The notes under the pieces: generated by a model
What the model was told of the DNA's origin: nothing
What the model saw: only the letters and a program-made list of their open reading frames with translations
Database searches by the model: none
In this document: positions 34,456 to 46,631 of the stretch, in pieces
Numbering within the stretch: position 1 is the stretch's first letter
How the letters are laid out: each line of letters opens with the position of its first letter
Assembly: GCA_007258455.2 (NCBI GenBank)
Contig: VDFB02270651.1
Coordinates: 698,426,217 to 698,490,216 of the forward strand
Direction of reading: 5' to 3'
DNA length: 64,000 nucleotides
Origin: Sequoia sempervirens
Taxonomy: Eukaryota > Streptophyta > Pinopsida > Cupressales > Cupressaceae
Translations under genes and position numbers: made by a program

Positions 34456-35030
34456 TCATTTTAGGCTCGATGGTAGGTCAACAAGTATGACTCCTATGCG
34501 AAGATATGTGTAGATGTCATGGTACCAAGGATCATCGGGACCAACAATTTCACACATGAATTCTGATTCTGGTACCTCGAATGCGGGAATGAGAAGCTGC
34601 TCAATCAAGAATTCATATTTGGGAACATTGTTAGGGATATTTAGCAAGGATCCAATTGTCACCATGGCATCCGCTACTCTATTGTTGGTTCTTGGAATCT
34701 ACTCAAATGTTATGTCAATGAAGGATTCCTTTAGAGTCTCCGCCAATTTCTTTTATGGAGTGAGCTTATCATCTTTGGTCTGATATTCATTATTGACTTG
34801 GTTTATGATCAACTGAGAGTCTCTGTAGACCTTGAGAGTAATCATATTCCATTGCACTGCTATCCTGAGACCTATAGTCAAAGCCTCATATTCTACTATG
34901 TTGTTTGTGCAAGGAAATGCTAGTTTGTATGACCTTGGTATTCAGTCCCCCCGTGGGGTGATGAAGAAGACACCAGCTCTCGATCCGTGTTGTGTGTATG
35001 AGCCATCGAAGTATAATTTTCAGTGATTAG
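34456..35030 (-). pseudogene. Gypsy element 1 archaeal-type RNase H (second RNase H)
   Basis: The minus strand encodes LYFDGSYTQHGSRAGVFF, TNNIVEYEALTIGLRIAV, LKVYRDSQLIINQVNNEYQ, and PRTNNRVADAMVTIG. This D, E, D, D pattern is that of an archaeal-type RNase H located between the ordinary RNase H and integrase. Such a second domain is diagnostic of the Tat/Ogre lineage of plant Ty3/gypsy elements. A few stops interrupt it. Confidence 0.85.
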
Positions 35031-35124
35031 CTACATTGAGGTTAAAGATGGACTCATCTGGAAACTTTGAGGCAAGAGGATTCTTAGAATAAATGGGTGC
35101 TTTTGCTAATTGATTTGCAATAAC

Positions 35125-35757
35125 CTATCCCTTAATGGCTTTGCACTCCACATACTCGATGTCATACTCTGACAGTATCATTACCCACTTTTCCATTCTT
35201 CCTATGAGCATTGCTTTTGATAATATATATTTGAGGGGATCAATTTTCACAATAAGCTTTACCTTGTGTGCCAACATGTAGTGTCTGAATTTTTGGGATG
35301 CAAACACTATAGGGAGGCATGCCTTCTCGATAAATGATTAATGTATCTCATGACTGATCATTGTCCTACTGATATAGTAGATGGCCCTCTCCATTCCATT
35401 TTCATCATGCTGGGCTAGGAGATCTCCAAGGGCTGCTGCTGTTACTAATACATATAAGATCAATGGATTTCTCGGGATAGGTGGCATTAACACTGGTGGT
35501 GTTAGTAGGTATTCCTTGATTTTGTTAAATGCCTCTTCACACTTTGTATCCCATTTGTATGCTACCCCTTTGTGGAGTAGGTGAGAATATGGGTTATGCT
35601 TGTCTGCCAATTGTGCTATGAACCGTTGGATGGATTGAAGTCGGCCTTGGAGGCCTCTCAGTTGTTTTAATGCCTTTGGTGCTTCCATTTCAAGGATTTC
35701 CTTTACTTTCACCAAATCCACCTCTATACCCCTCATGGAAACTATGTATCCTAGCAA
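35125..35757 (-). pseudogene. Gypsy element 1 RNase H (canonical)
   Basis: It follows the RT: LRGLQGRLQSIQRFIAQLA (RT connection), WDTKCEEAFNKIKEYL, then LILYVLVTAAALGDLLAQ, AIYYISRTMISHEIHYS, and FRHYMLAHKVKLIVKIDPLK, the standard RT-RNase H segment of gypsy elements. The usual first catalytic D is replaced by L in LYVLVT. A stop separates the two halves near 35338. Confidence 0.8.
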
Positions 35758-35766
35758 TTTACCTGA

Positions 35767-36849
35767 TTATATGCTGAAGACACACTTCTTTGGATTTAGT
35801 CTAACTTTGTACTCCTCCAGTCTATCAAAGATAGCACTTAGGGTTGCTATATGACCTTGCCTCTTTCTTGACTTAGCTAGGATGTCGTCGACATAGTATT
35901 CAACTATTTTGTGAATCATGTCATGAAATATTAGTGGCATGGCCCTCTGATAGGTTGATCCTACATTCTTTAGGCCGAATGGCATCATATTCCAACAGTA
36001 GGTCCCCCATGGATAAGTGAAGGCGGTCTTATGTTGATCTTCTTTTGCTATCATGATCTATTTATATCCTGAAAATTTGTCCATTAGTGATAGCATCTCA
36101 TGTCTTGCTATCATGTCTATTATCATGTCGATGTTGGGAAGTGGGAAATCATCCTTGGGACATGCCTTGTTCAAATCTCTGAAGTCCATGCAGATTTTGA
36201 TGGCTCCGTCAGGTTTTGAAATAGGTACCAGATTTGACACCCATTCTGGATAGTCAATTGGTCGGATAAATCCTACGTCTAAGAAATTTTTGAGCTCTAT
36301 TTTGACCAATAAGGTGATTTGAGGATGCATTTTTCTAAGCTTTTGTTTGACCAGCTTTGCTTCTGGATATACTGCTAAATGATGAACCACAGTCTTTGGA
36401 TCTAGCCCTGGCATATCAGTGTAACTCCATGCGAAGTTTATTTTTCTTTCCTTTAGGAATGGTGCTAGGAGTTCTTGTTCTTCTGTTAATAGTGATTCTG
36501 CATAGAATGTGATATGCGGGGTCTCCTCTATTCCTATGTTGACTAGATTGCATTTCTCGACCAATACTATTGATTTCTCTTGATGAATAGCTCTTAAGGG
36601 AAGATTGAATCCTTCATCCTTGGGCGCCTCAGGGAGGTTTTCACCATTGGATACGTCCTTTCTTTTTACTATTTTCTTGTCAGAGAGTGTCACAGTGTGG
36701 TTTTCACTTAAGGACTTTGATATGATTCTTAGTTTCTCATATTTGTGATTGAAGGATTCAATCATTTCCCCATAATAAGAGTGTGTGTCCAGCTCTATTA
36801 TAAAGCCTGCCTTGTGATCTCCATCTAGAATGTTATCCCTCAATCCCAT
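35767..36849 (-). pseudogene. Gypsy element 1 reverse transcriptase
   Basis: On the minus strand: FAWSYTDMPGLDPKTVVHHL, RPIDYPEWVSNLVPISKPDG, ICMDFRDLNKACPKDDFPLP, LSLMDKFSGYK-stop, then FTYPWGTYCWNMMPFGLKN and the intact YVDD box at 35884-35895, followed by RLEEYKVRLNPKKCVF. One TAG near 36058 breaks the frame after DKFSGYK. The motif set and the L-N-P-K-K-C-x-F ending are of Ty3/gypsy type, matching Tat-like families. Confidence 0.92.
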
Positions 36850-38579
36850 GAATTCTAAGAGTGCTTCATCATTTTTGAATGTATCAAGAACTGGTGGCCC
36901 TCATTCATCATAGTCAATCAGTTGGGGGTAGACTAAACGGATCTCATGATTTTGACTATCTAGTTCAAAGGATATGGTACTAATCATACACAGGGTGGTA
37001 TCTTCGAATAACCTAGGTAGATTGGTTAAGGTATCTTCGCCATTGCTACTAATATAGGGCTCAGTTATGAAATTATGTGCGTCTCTACCTGTGGCTATTG
37101 GTGAGTGTACTTGTACTAGTACTGGCAGAGGAGAAACATTAGCGGCTCTAACCAAAGGACTTTGGCAACATATGGTTATTCTCAGAGTGGCACATCCAAG
37201 TCCAAGATTTGTTATGGGTCATGTCTCTGGCATGATAGGTATTATGAGCCCATTATCATTTTGTCCCAGTCATTGGTTTTTGTCATAACCCATTGCAAGC
37301 ATCATGTGTAGGCCCTTGCTTCTTTCATCCATTGGTAAATTAGCTACCGGTCTTTCATCTTGATAGAACATGTGAGATGGATCTGCTTCAATGACCTCAT
37401 GACCAAGGTCTCCCCATCTTGTGAATTCGGGATAATCTTCAGGAGATGTTTGTGATGTGGAAGCTTGATTTTCTTGTGGGCTTCCCCGTGATCTAGGATA
37501 TTGTGGTAATTCTCCTATCACGAAAGCATTGTTAGGGAGTTTGTAGCTTCCACAACCATCATCCTGGATGATGAGCTTGATGTCAGAGATGGTGGGAATG
37601 TCGGGAATGGTGGGTGTCTCTGTCACAGAAGTGGACGTGAGAGTGGTGGGGTTGATGTATGGTGTGGATGGGCCTTCATCATTCTTTGGCACTTGGGGGA
37701 TTTTGTAATACTTGGCTTCAAGATTCTTGCAATATGAAAAGGGCTCCGAATCTCCGTGGACAGTAACCTCTTGCCCATTATGTGTAAATTTCACACATTG
37801 GTGGAAGGTTGATGCTACGGATTTCATTGCATGAATCCATGGGCGTCCCAGGAGGATATTGTATGGCAATTTGAGGTCCAAGACCTAACATGTGGTTTCC
37901 ATGAGTGTTGGCCCTACTTGGATAGGGAGCTTAATTGTGCCCTAAGACACTCTTTCTTGGTCATCATATGCTCTTATCGTGATGCCCTTGCCTTTGTCGA
38001 TGGAATCTTCTAATATTTTCAACTACTTGATGAGGCTTAAGGAACATATGTTCAAGCCCACACCTCCATCCACCAAGACCCTTTTGATTTTGCTTTTGTT
38101 TATGATGGCTTCTAAGTGAAGTGTGCGGTTGTGAGATGTTTGGGTGGGTAAATCTTGGTCAGAAAATGTAAGGATATTAGGTGTTATGATATTTGCGACC
38201 ATAGCTTGGAATTGGTCTGCATCGAGATCTGTGGGGACATGGATGAGGCTAATGCTTCATTAAGGATCTTTTTATGCGCTGATGAGATTTTTAACAACTC
38301 CATGATGGAGATGTGTGTTGGCATTCTTTTGAGTTGGTCTACAACATTGTAGCTATATGAAATGGCTCTTCATGTAGGGACTCTATTTGGTTGGGATGAT
38401 CCTGCAATGGTGACTTTACCGCCTCTTGTGGTGACTCCACAATCTTTGACATGGCTGCCCTTGATAGTGATGACCATGCAGTTTTCATTTAGCGAGGCAA
38501 TGACAGATTCATAGACATGATTTACATTGCCTTTCCCTTTATCACCTCTATTTCCTTTGTTTCCATGATTCAACATCAA
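36850..38579 (-). pseudogene. Gypsy element 1 protease region and linker
   Basis: The active-site region reads VLVDGGVGLNICSL (D-G-G at about 38062-38070), where most retroviral-type proteases have D-S/T-G. About 60 codons on is LKLPYNILLGRPWIHAM (37881-37830), the I-L-G-R-x-W flap-like box of plant gypsy proteases. A linker of about 300 codons with no known domain then leads to the RT, including YPRSRGSPQENQ and VYPQLIDYDE. There are frameshifts near 38370 and 37900. The same order appears in gypsy element 2 (60165-61810). Confidence 0.75.
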
Positions 38580-38592
38580 ATTCGTGTAGATT

Positions 38593-41383
38593 TTAAGGTC
38601 CTGATTTCCCCGTAGGTTGTTCCATGTTTATGATTTTCTTACCAATGAGATCTTGGATGATGTTTTTGAGTCTCATGCAATTGTTTGTGGTGTGACCTTT
38701 TATTTTGTGAAATTTGCAAAGTTGATTCTCGTTGTACCAAGGGGGTTTGACATCGGTTTCTTGGTAATATTTGAATGTAGGAGGCTGGATGAGTTTTTCG
38801 GCAATCAAATTTTTCATTATCTCCTCCAAAGGTTCCCCCAAAATGGCATATTTGCGTTTTGGATAACTTTTGTGTTGGGGCGGTCCTCTTTGGTCAGTGA
38901 GGTTATTGATGGTGGGATTATTGGGTTGGTATGTTGTGTGATGAGTGTTTTGGCATTGTGGTTGGATTTGCGGTGCAGGTGTATTTTGTCATGGACCACT
39001 AATGACCACCTTGGCATCAACGATGCCATCATTATTGATGTTCTTGTTTCTCACCCATGTATGAGGTTTATCATTGTAATTAGATGATGGGCGGTTGTTT
39101 TGTTCATGATATGATATTGATTCAGTGGGTTGAGTCACAAGGGCTCTTTCAATACTAAGCGCCTTGGAGATCAATTGCTCATATGTAGTGATTCCCTGAA
39201 CCTTGAGATGAAATGACAGGAAGCTTTCAAGGTTGGCTATGATTGTGCAAACTTGTTGTTCTTCTGGCATGGTCCACTTGCTCTGATTGGCCTTGGATCA
39301 CCATAAATTGAAGGAATGAGGTGAAAGACTCATTCTTTCCTTGTTTCAGAGATGATTATTCTTCGAGACTAACATCCATTGCAATGCTACATGCATAATT
39401 CCTAATGACTGTGTCTCTAATTTCTTTGAATGTTCTAATGCCTGAAGGTAAGTGAGAGAACCATTTTATAGCGGGACCTACCAAGCTCTTAGGGAATAGT
39501 TGCATCAGATAAGTATCGTCATATGCGACCTCCATACAATGAACCTGGAATTCCTTGATGTGATCTTCAGGGTTTCCCATCCCTTGATATTTGTCAAATT
39601 TGGGGATTTCAAATCCCTTAGGGAATGGTTTCATGTCTAGGCTCCTATCAAATGGATAGGGACACAAGTTGCTTTGTGTTTTGGTTGTTCACCTTGATTG
39701 AAGGTCAAGCACTTGTTGCGAGAGCAACCTGAGTTGTGTCGTCACATCATTCTGGGGATCAGGGGGTGGGATGAAAGCATTTTGAGGTATTTGAATCATG
39801 GTTCAGATGGATGGGTTGGTGAGTGCTTTGTTTGATGGCATCTACATGTTCTGTCGAGCGAAGTAGGCTTCTACTTGCTTTTGTATGAATGATGCCTATT
39901 GTTGATCTTATTGTTGTTGCGCTAAGATTTGTGCTTGTTGTTGCACTTGTTGCTTCTCCAACAACACTTGTTATTGTGCTTGCTGTTTTTCCCACAACGC
40001 TTGTTGTTGGGCTGCCAATTCTACTGCTTCTTGCTGCTCTTGGTATTGCTTTAGTGCTTGTTGATATGCCTGCACTTGTGCTGCTTGTGCAAGAAGTTGT
40101 GCTTGAGCTTGTGCTTGTTGTACTTGATATTGGGTTTGCGCTTGAGCTTGTGCTTGAGCTTGTGCTTGTGCTACTTTTGCTTGTGATGCTTGTTGTTGCA
40201 ATAATAGTTGTGCTTGAGCGACTATTTGTGCTTGCAATGCTTGTGCAACTTGGGCGGCTTGTTGTTGTTGTTGTAATAAAGCTTGAGCTTGTTGCACTTG
40301 TTGCGTTTGTAATGTAGCTTGTGCAGCTTGAGCGGCTTGTTGCATGACTTTTTTTTTTTGGACTTGTTGGTATCCTCTTTGGAAAGTAGCTTGCAATGTT
40401 GCATCATATTGATTTGATGTGGTGAATGTTGGTGGTGGTGGAGGTGGTGGTGGATTTGGAATGGTATTCATGAGGGTGGTGTTGATGTTTTGCATGTTGG
40501 ATAATGGTATTGATGTGATTGGTCCTTGAGAGACCATGCTTTGTGATGTTAGGGGTGTGTTTGATGGTGTTGCCATTGCTTGTGTATTTATCATTTGTTG
40601 TTGCGATATCAATGATAAATTTTGTGTGTTTGGTACAATGTTTTGATTGATGGTTGGGATGTAGGTCTGATTGATACTTGGTAGGGGAGGAAGCCCTAGA
40701 CCAAGGAGTGTTGAGGATGATAATGGAAATGGCGAAAGAGGTGGAAATGTAAGGGTCATGAGTTGTTGCGAAAACATCGTGGTGTCGAATAAGCCCCCTA
40801 GTCCGAACGTATCTCCCTCTTCTTGTGAATTTGTGAGAAGAGGTGTTTGTGGTGTTGTATGAAAATATGATCATGATGGATCGTGATGGAATGTGAGAGG
40901 AACATTCTTGTGTAATGGGTTTTCAGGTATATTTTGTTCCAATGTGGTGCTTGTGTCCAAACTTTGATTATTAACAAGGGGATGTGATTGAAGAGCATTG
41001 AGAAATGTGTTTCCCTTATTGACATTGGGTTGGGTTGGAGCAAATGATGTTGTGATTTGCGGAATTTTTTGTGTGACATTTTGGGATGGAGGTGTAGATG
41101 AGATGGGGATGGTGGATGAGATTGGGGGAAATGATGTGTCCATGATAGTACTCACATCAAAATCCAAAGGCAACTTGGCCCCTTGTTTTGCTAGTTCAAG
41201 CATGTACAACGAAGGGTTAAGTCTCATCATAATGTTGATGATTTTGTGATTCTCTAGATTTTGAAGCATTTTTGTCATTTCCTCGCAAGACATTCCAAAA
41301 GTAGGGTCCTCTCCTTGGTTTTCGTCTTGCGTATTTTGCGATGATGAGAGGGTTAATGGGTTACTTGATTCTACTGGATTCAT
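38593..41383 (-). pseudogene. Gypsy element 1 gag with Gln/Ala-rich N-terminal region
   Basis: The ATG at 41383 starts M-N-P-V-E-S-S. The first about 310 codons are Ser/Thr/Pro/Asn-rich and include a run of eight prolines. About codons 315-500 (40440-39890) are very rich in Gln and Ala, with repeated Q-A pairs, likely helical or prion-like. The conserved gag core follows from about 39667 (FPKGFEIPKFDKYQGMGNPE, then LMQLFPKSLVGPAIKWFSHL). A C-x-x-H-x4-H-x4-C knuckle (CKFHKIKGHTTNNC) lies at 38718-38677. Two frameshifts and several stops are present. Gypsy element 2 shares this architecture. Gag packages the element RNA into virus-like particles. Confidence 0.88.
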
Positions 41384-43879
41384 TTATGCATTTGTTTGGC
41401 TAAGATCACTTGAAGCGGTTTTTTCTTTGTTGGCTTCCATACTCTTCTTGTATTGAGATTTTGTTTGGACCATAAAACAAGGATCAAGAATATGGGAGAT
41501 GAATCTCTTGATTCTTTGGATTGATCTCTATTTTATGTCAAAAAGTGAAAGTTTTAAGATGCCTTGAAGATCAAAGGTGATGATATGATGACGATTTGTT
41601 TAGGATGGATGATATGGATGTTCTTGGATTTTGATAAATCTTGAGTGAAAACACTAGGATTTTAGGACTTGCAGATTTTGGTTTTGATTTTGGGATTTGG
41701 TCCTTGATTTTGATTTTGGATATTTTGAATAAAAAGACCCTAAGATGTTGGATGATGATCTAAGGGATAGCTTTGTCCAAAGGATGATAATTTGAATATG
41801 TGTGAGGAGAAGGATGCATCTACCCACACCTATTCAAACAAGATGATTTGTTTCACTAAGCATATGGAGAAGGATTCATCTACATACACTAAGCTAGACA
41901 AGATGATTTTGATAACTTTGACTAAGTACATGCAAAAGGATGCATCTACACATACCTAGCCAAATGTGTTTTTGACAATGTTCTCAAGGATTTTGTCTCA
42001 ATGATTTTGATGATGGTTTTGATTTTTCCATAAAGCCTAGTATCAAGGATGATTTCAAGATTTTCCAAAAGGTGGTGATGAGATGGGATTTGTTTTGATG
42101 TTTTGATGGATGGATGAAAAAATATTTTGATATGTTTTGATCCTAAGATGAACCTAAAAGTACACTTTGTTTTCCTAGACCTAGGTATTGAAGAGCATGC
42201 ATATGCTTCCTAAAGACCTTTGTAACCAAGCAATGATTTCATTTGAACATTCAATTTCAGATTTCCAATCAATGATTTGTTCTTTGGGATTTGGAAGTAT
42301 TCAACACACATGAAAGTTCATTTTGTTTAGCTTTTCTTAATGTATTTCTTTTACCAAAAACACTTTCTTCAATTAGGTTTTCAAACTAAGATGTCCTATG
42401 TCTTAATTTCTTCAAACCCCACAAGATATGTTATGTGGAAATTTAATGAACTTAAGGCAAGGGTTTTCCTATTGTTTACTTAAGGAGACAAATTGAGATT
42501 TAATCCAATGTTTAGAAACCTCTAAGGATGTGAATCCCAAGGGAAAGCAATAACATATGGATTGAGTCAATGGTATTTGTCTTCAAAAGGGTTTGAAATT
42601 TGGATGATGTTAAGTGTTTGTTTTCATGATGTTTTCAATCAAGCAATGCATTTTGTAACCCAAGAATAAGTACAATCCTATGGATGTGCAAGACAATATT
42701 TGTTGGATTCCCACTTGGACAAGTCTAGCTACGCTTATCTCTAGTGGATGGTTAGATGCTTGACCCCACTGGCTCTCCTCCATGACACTCACTTATACAG
42801 GGCAGCCAAGCATCAACACCCATGAAACTCCCATGGCATGCTTTCCATCTCTACTAGAAGACCGTAAAAATGTGGGGTGGATTTAGAACGACTGTTCTTG
42901 CACCAACAAATAGATTAAGGATTTTGGAAAATTCTAGCACATGGGTTTTAGTAAGGACTTTCCGTTCATAGGAGTTGACCCAACATGGCAAGATTCCCCT
43001 TTCGGATCCATCTTGTCAGAGTCAGCCATGTGATATTGGCATTTTTTCCAATATCCACATTTATATCCTGGCTAGAAATACTCTTGGCTTTAGAGTGTTA
43101 CTGGTTGAGTCGTTCCCTTGGGTGAGTACTTTTTCCCCAAGGCAGGCCCTCTAGGATAAGCAAAAGTGAATGAAGAACAATATTCGTAATTCGATCAATC
43201 CTTGTTGGCAACAAGGAGAGAGAATGTACGCAACAAATTCCCCACTCACACTCGCACAATAGTTTGTTCAATTTTAAGCCCAAATCAAAGTGTGGAGGTG
43301 ATTACTTTGTCTTAACCCAAAGTCATAGAAAAGACCTTTTGATTCTCAAGATCACTATAAAGCGCGAGAGAAGCACATACATCCTTTTCTAATGACTTTA
43401 GTCTAAGTAAGCCCTCACGAAAAACACAACTACACTTGTTCTTTTTAGATCCTCAAAGCAATATGTGAGTTCATTTTAGAGCACTAAACCACAAGTGAAA
43501 GACATTTGTTCAATTGTTTAATCCATAGACAAAATCTAGTAAGTTGTTGATCCTAAGATTCTTTTTAAACCTTTTGCAAGAAGTAAACAAAAAGATTCCT
43601 TTTTAAACCCAAATGAAAGCTAGTGTTCTAAATAAAGAAAAAGATGACAAATTCTTGAAGAAATGTTAAACAAACACTTAAGTGTTAGAAAACACTTTGA
43701 TTAGACCCAATATCATCTCCATGCTTCTCCTTCCTCTGTGTTTGGCTTCCAACCTACAAAGTGGAAAAATAATCAGATTCTCGAAAAACACAGAATTTAA
43801 AAAAATAGAAAATAGTAGATAAATAAATCATGAACCAAAAGCACATGCTAAAAAAATTAAATTCTCCATTTTTCTGTCT
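41384..43879 (-). other. Long untranslated leader of gypsy element 1
   Basis: About 2.5 kb between the repeat cluster and gag, without a convincing ORF. The part at 41620-42120 is rich in GATTTTGATG-type words. The words AAGGATGCATCTAC and AAGGATTCATCTAC recur three times at about 41808-41955 in repeats of about 60-65 bases. Tat/Ogre elements often have a long leader, sometimes with an extra ORF. I do not see one here. Confidence 0.55.
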
Positions 43880-44225
43880 TCCAGCATCGCAACTCGTGAA
43901 GGCATCACTATTTTTTTCTTCCAGCGGTGCTCTTACAACGCTGCTTACCAATCAACGACACTCTATGTCAGGACAGAGAGCATGATTGTGTCGCTTTTTT
44001 CACCTAGCGTCACAGTTCTTGAAAGCGTCAAAGTTTAAATTTTTTTGAAAACTTGTCCAGATCGGCGAGTCTAGCGGCACAGTTTAAATTTTGAAATTTT
44101 TGGTGAGATGAGTCTAGCGGTGCTAAAATAGCCACACTGATGAGCCCGTGCTACTAAAACAATGACGTTGACGAGCCCGCAGCGCGAAAATAGTGACGCT
44201 GATGAGCCTGCGTTGGAATTTCCTT
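43880..44225 (-). repeat. Leader repeat cluster of gypsy element 1
   Basis: On the minus strand, GGGCTCATCAGTGTGGC, GGGCTCGTCAACGTCATTG and AGGCTCATCAGCGTCAC follow each other at about 31-base spacing between 44110 and 44215, each followed by TATTTTAGC or a similar phrase. Further repeats with GCGTCA and GTTTAAATTTT fill 43960-44090. The cluster sits just inside the 5' LTR and is much richer in G and C than the rest of the leader. Confidence 0.65.
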
Positions 44226-44298
44226 TGTGTCAAGAAAAGGAAATTTTTTTGAGAAAATGTTAGAATTTATGATTTCTAGCCTTCCTTCAAGTGCCAAA

Positions 44299-45579
44299 TG
44301 TGCAAACCCTTTTCCTAGTACCTGCAAAACAACATGAATAAATGAGTTAGACAAGGATTTGCAAGCTAAAAGAAGGATTCCCCATGAAATCCATTTGCAA
44401 ACTCAAAATAGGAAAGAAAATAAGCAAGAACACAATGAAATGATAAAAACTATATTAAATCCAAATTTAAATAGAAAACACTTGATCCCATGGGGGAATT
44501 GGTGCCAATTTGATGTGAAAATTGGCCCTTTCCCAATTCCTATGATGCAAGATTCAAATGTTGAAGAGATTGATCCACTTTGTTGATGAAATGTGAAGAC
44601 TTCAAGCTAAAATTTGAAAAACCTAACTATGACTCAATGATAATGGATGGAACTCAAGAGATATTTGAGCATGGTAACTTTGCTTGGATTGTGGATGATG
44701 AAATGAGGAGAGGAGCTCTTCATTTATAGGATTTCAAGATGGATGAATACCCAAATTTGAGCAATGTGGGACTAACATTCATCCAATGATATGGTGCCAC
44801 TTGTCAAGCTATGAATGGATGATGGTTGTGCAAGATTTGGGGTTTGTGCCAATAAATGCCAATATTTGAAATTCAAATTTGTTGAAATGACATGTAAGAG
44901 GGAAAGGAAAATGCAATAAATGCCACTTGGCTCAAGGAAAAGGACATGTAAGAGGTTTTAAATGCCTTGTTGGATGTACATGTTGACTTGGAATTTTTGA
45001 ATTCAAATTGAGAGAATATTCCAAAAGATGCCATGTGAGGAAAATAGAGATTTAATAAATGAATTAAATCTATTTTCATGTGCAACTTGCATTATCTAGA
45101 GGATGTGACATGAGATTAGATTAAATTAATCAAGGGTTAATTAATTTAACAGGAAATTAGATGATGTGACTTATTGACTTAAATTTATGGATTTAATTTA
45201 AATTAGATAAGAGAGGAATATGATAAGAGGCTAATTAAATAAAGATTTTGATTTATTTAATAAAAGGGATGGTGTTAGATTAAATCAAATAAGGTTTTAA
45301 TTTATTTAATTTAATGGATAGACTTTAGAGATTTAATCAAATAAATTGATTATTTAATTAAATAGGGATAATTAGATCAGATGGATTGATTTAATTAACA
45401 AGAGAAATGACTTGATTTAGATAAAGTGATTTATTTAACCAAGAGAGGATACTGATGAATTTAATCAGATAAGGGGATTTTGATTAAATGGTTAGACCGA
45501 GGAATGACTTAGGAAGAAACGATGTTAGTAAGTCAGGATCAAATGCACGATGTCAATCAGTATATTTTTGGTGTTTACA
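44299..45579 (-). repeat. 5' LTR of gypsy element 1
   Basis: On the plus strand it runs from TGTGCAAACCCTTTTCC to TTTTTGGTGTTTACA and is followed by the duplication CTATC. It differs from the 25475-26756 copy by only a few percent by eye. The sequence just inside it on the minus strand (TTTGGCACTTGAAGG) should hold the primer-binding site, but I could not match it to a tRNA with confidence. Confidence 0.95.
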
Positions 45580-46631
45580 CTATCATATTGAAATCTCCAC
45601 CCATTATCGATGGGATTTTAGGAGGATTGTTTATACACCATCTCCAAACGTCAATCCTCTCTCTATAATCATTCAAAGAATAGAATGTAACCACCCCAAA
45701 TTTTTTCCATCTTTATCAAAAAGTAACCCAACAAAATTTGTTACAAGGGGAGCATCCATTGGCAGTTATAAAATATTTCCATTTAGGCCCAATCAAAACA
45801 ACACAACCACCTTTACCCCTTTGATAGTTAGTAGTTAAATCCATTGCTTGATTCCAAAAAAAGCTTGAAGGATTGTGAAATTGGAACTCCACAACCTTCA
45901 CCTCTTGAAGAAGGTGGCAGTCCATCTCTTTCTTCTTATTACAAAAAGCTCTTAGAACATATTATCTATCAGGGGACTCAAGGCCCTGAATGTTCCAACT
46001 TATACACTTCACTCTAGCTATCATTGGTTAACAAGTTATTGAGGGGGTTCTTGATTCTTATATCTAACCTATCAAAGTAGGTGGGGATATCCTTACCTTT
46101 CCCTTTCTTACCTAGTTTCAGTGAGCTCCCTAACCTACTTACTTCCTTCCTTTTCTTGTTGTCTTCAATTATGTTAAGGTTTTTTCTCTTGGCCTATGGC
46201 ACACTACTCACTTCTTTGAAAAGTGGGTTTTCAAATTTTTTCTCTCTATAATCTTTTTCCATTCTTCATCATAAGGAAATCCATCTGAGTCCACAATATT
46301 TCTAGCCTCAGGGGGGTTTGAGGGTCTATCTAGGTCCCTTAGTTTCCTTTTTTCTTTCAAGCTTTCTAAAGCCAATTCTTGAGCATTCCTTTTTCCTTTT
46401 TTATGTGGTAGAATTAGGCTCCTTTGTCCTTACATTTTGCACTGTATCCTTCATTTGGTTACTATCCATATTGTAATCCTCCATCATGTTAACGGAGTCT
46501 TGGGGATCATTTTTGTCTCTGCTATGATCTTAGTTATTAATGGTCTATTCAATTGGTTGAGTCTCAGGTGTAGGGTTACTATTGTCCTCAAGTGGGCTTG
46601 GAGAAATAGGGTTACTCTTGTCCCTATCCAT
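45580..46631 (-). pseudogene. LINE piece 1: N-terminal extension and first half of endonuclease
   Basis: A minus-strand ATG at 46631 begins M-D-R-D-K-S-N-P-I-S, followed by about 200 codons of charged, low-complexity sequence with basic patches (KKRKEVSRLGSSLKLGKKGK). From about 46015 the endonuclease starts: KCISWNIQGLESP, then MDCHLLQEVKVVE, KGGCVVLIGPKW, and PSIMGGDFNMI close to 45585. These match the W-N-I-x-G, E and G-G-D-F-N motifs of LINE endonucleases, which nick target DNA. The gypsy element interrupts it right after GGDFNMI. No separate ORF1 with a zinc knuckle is visible upstream. Confidence 0.8.

Larger units (their letters stand above)
25475..45579 (-). mobile_element. Complete 20.1 kb Ty3/gypsy element 1 (Tat/Ogre-type) with antisense PMD cargo
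   Basis: Near-identical LTRs (25475-26756 and 44299-45579) and a perfect 5-bp duplication, CTATC, bound the element. Read on the minus strand it has a leader of about 2.9 kb, gag (41383 to about 38593), pol with protease, RT, RNase H, archaeal-type RNase H and integrase (about 38579-33269), and then about 6.5 kb before the 3' LTR. Two RNase H domains, great length and extra sequence after pol are features of the Tat/Ogre lineage. The 3' part holds a plant-mobile-domain gene on the opposite strand (27728-29334) and a nested TIR element (30024-30802). About 8 differences in the first 210 LTR bases suggest a more recent insertion than copia element 1. Coding regions are broken. Confidence 0.95.

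Noticed and set aside
39889..40317. Plus-strand Val/Leu-rich open frame resembling a membrane protein
   Set aside because: It is the complement of the Gln/Ala-rich gag region of gypsy element 1. The same artefact appears at 63196-63735 opposite gypsy element 2.
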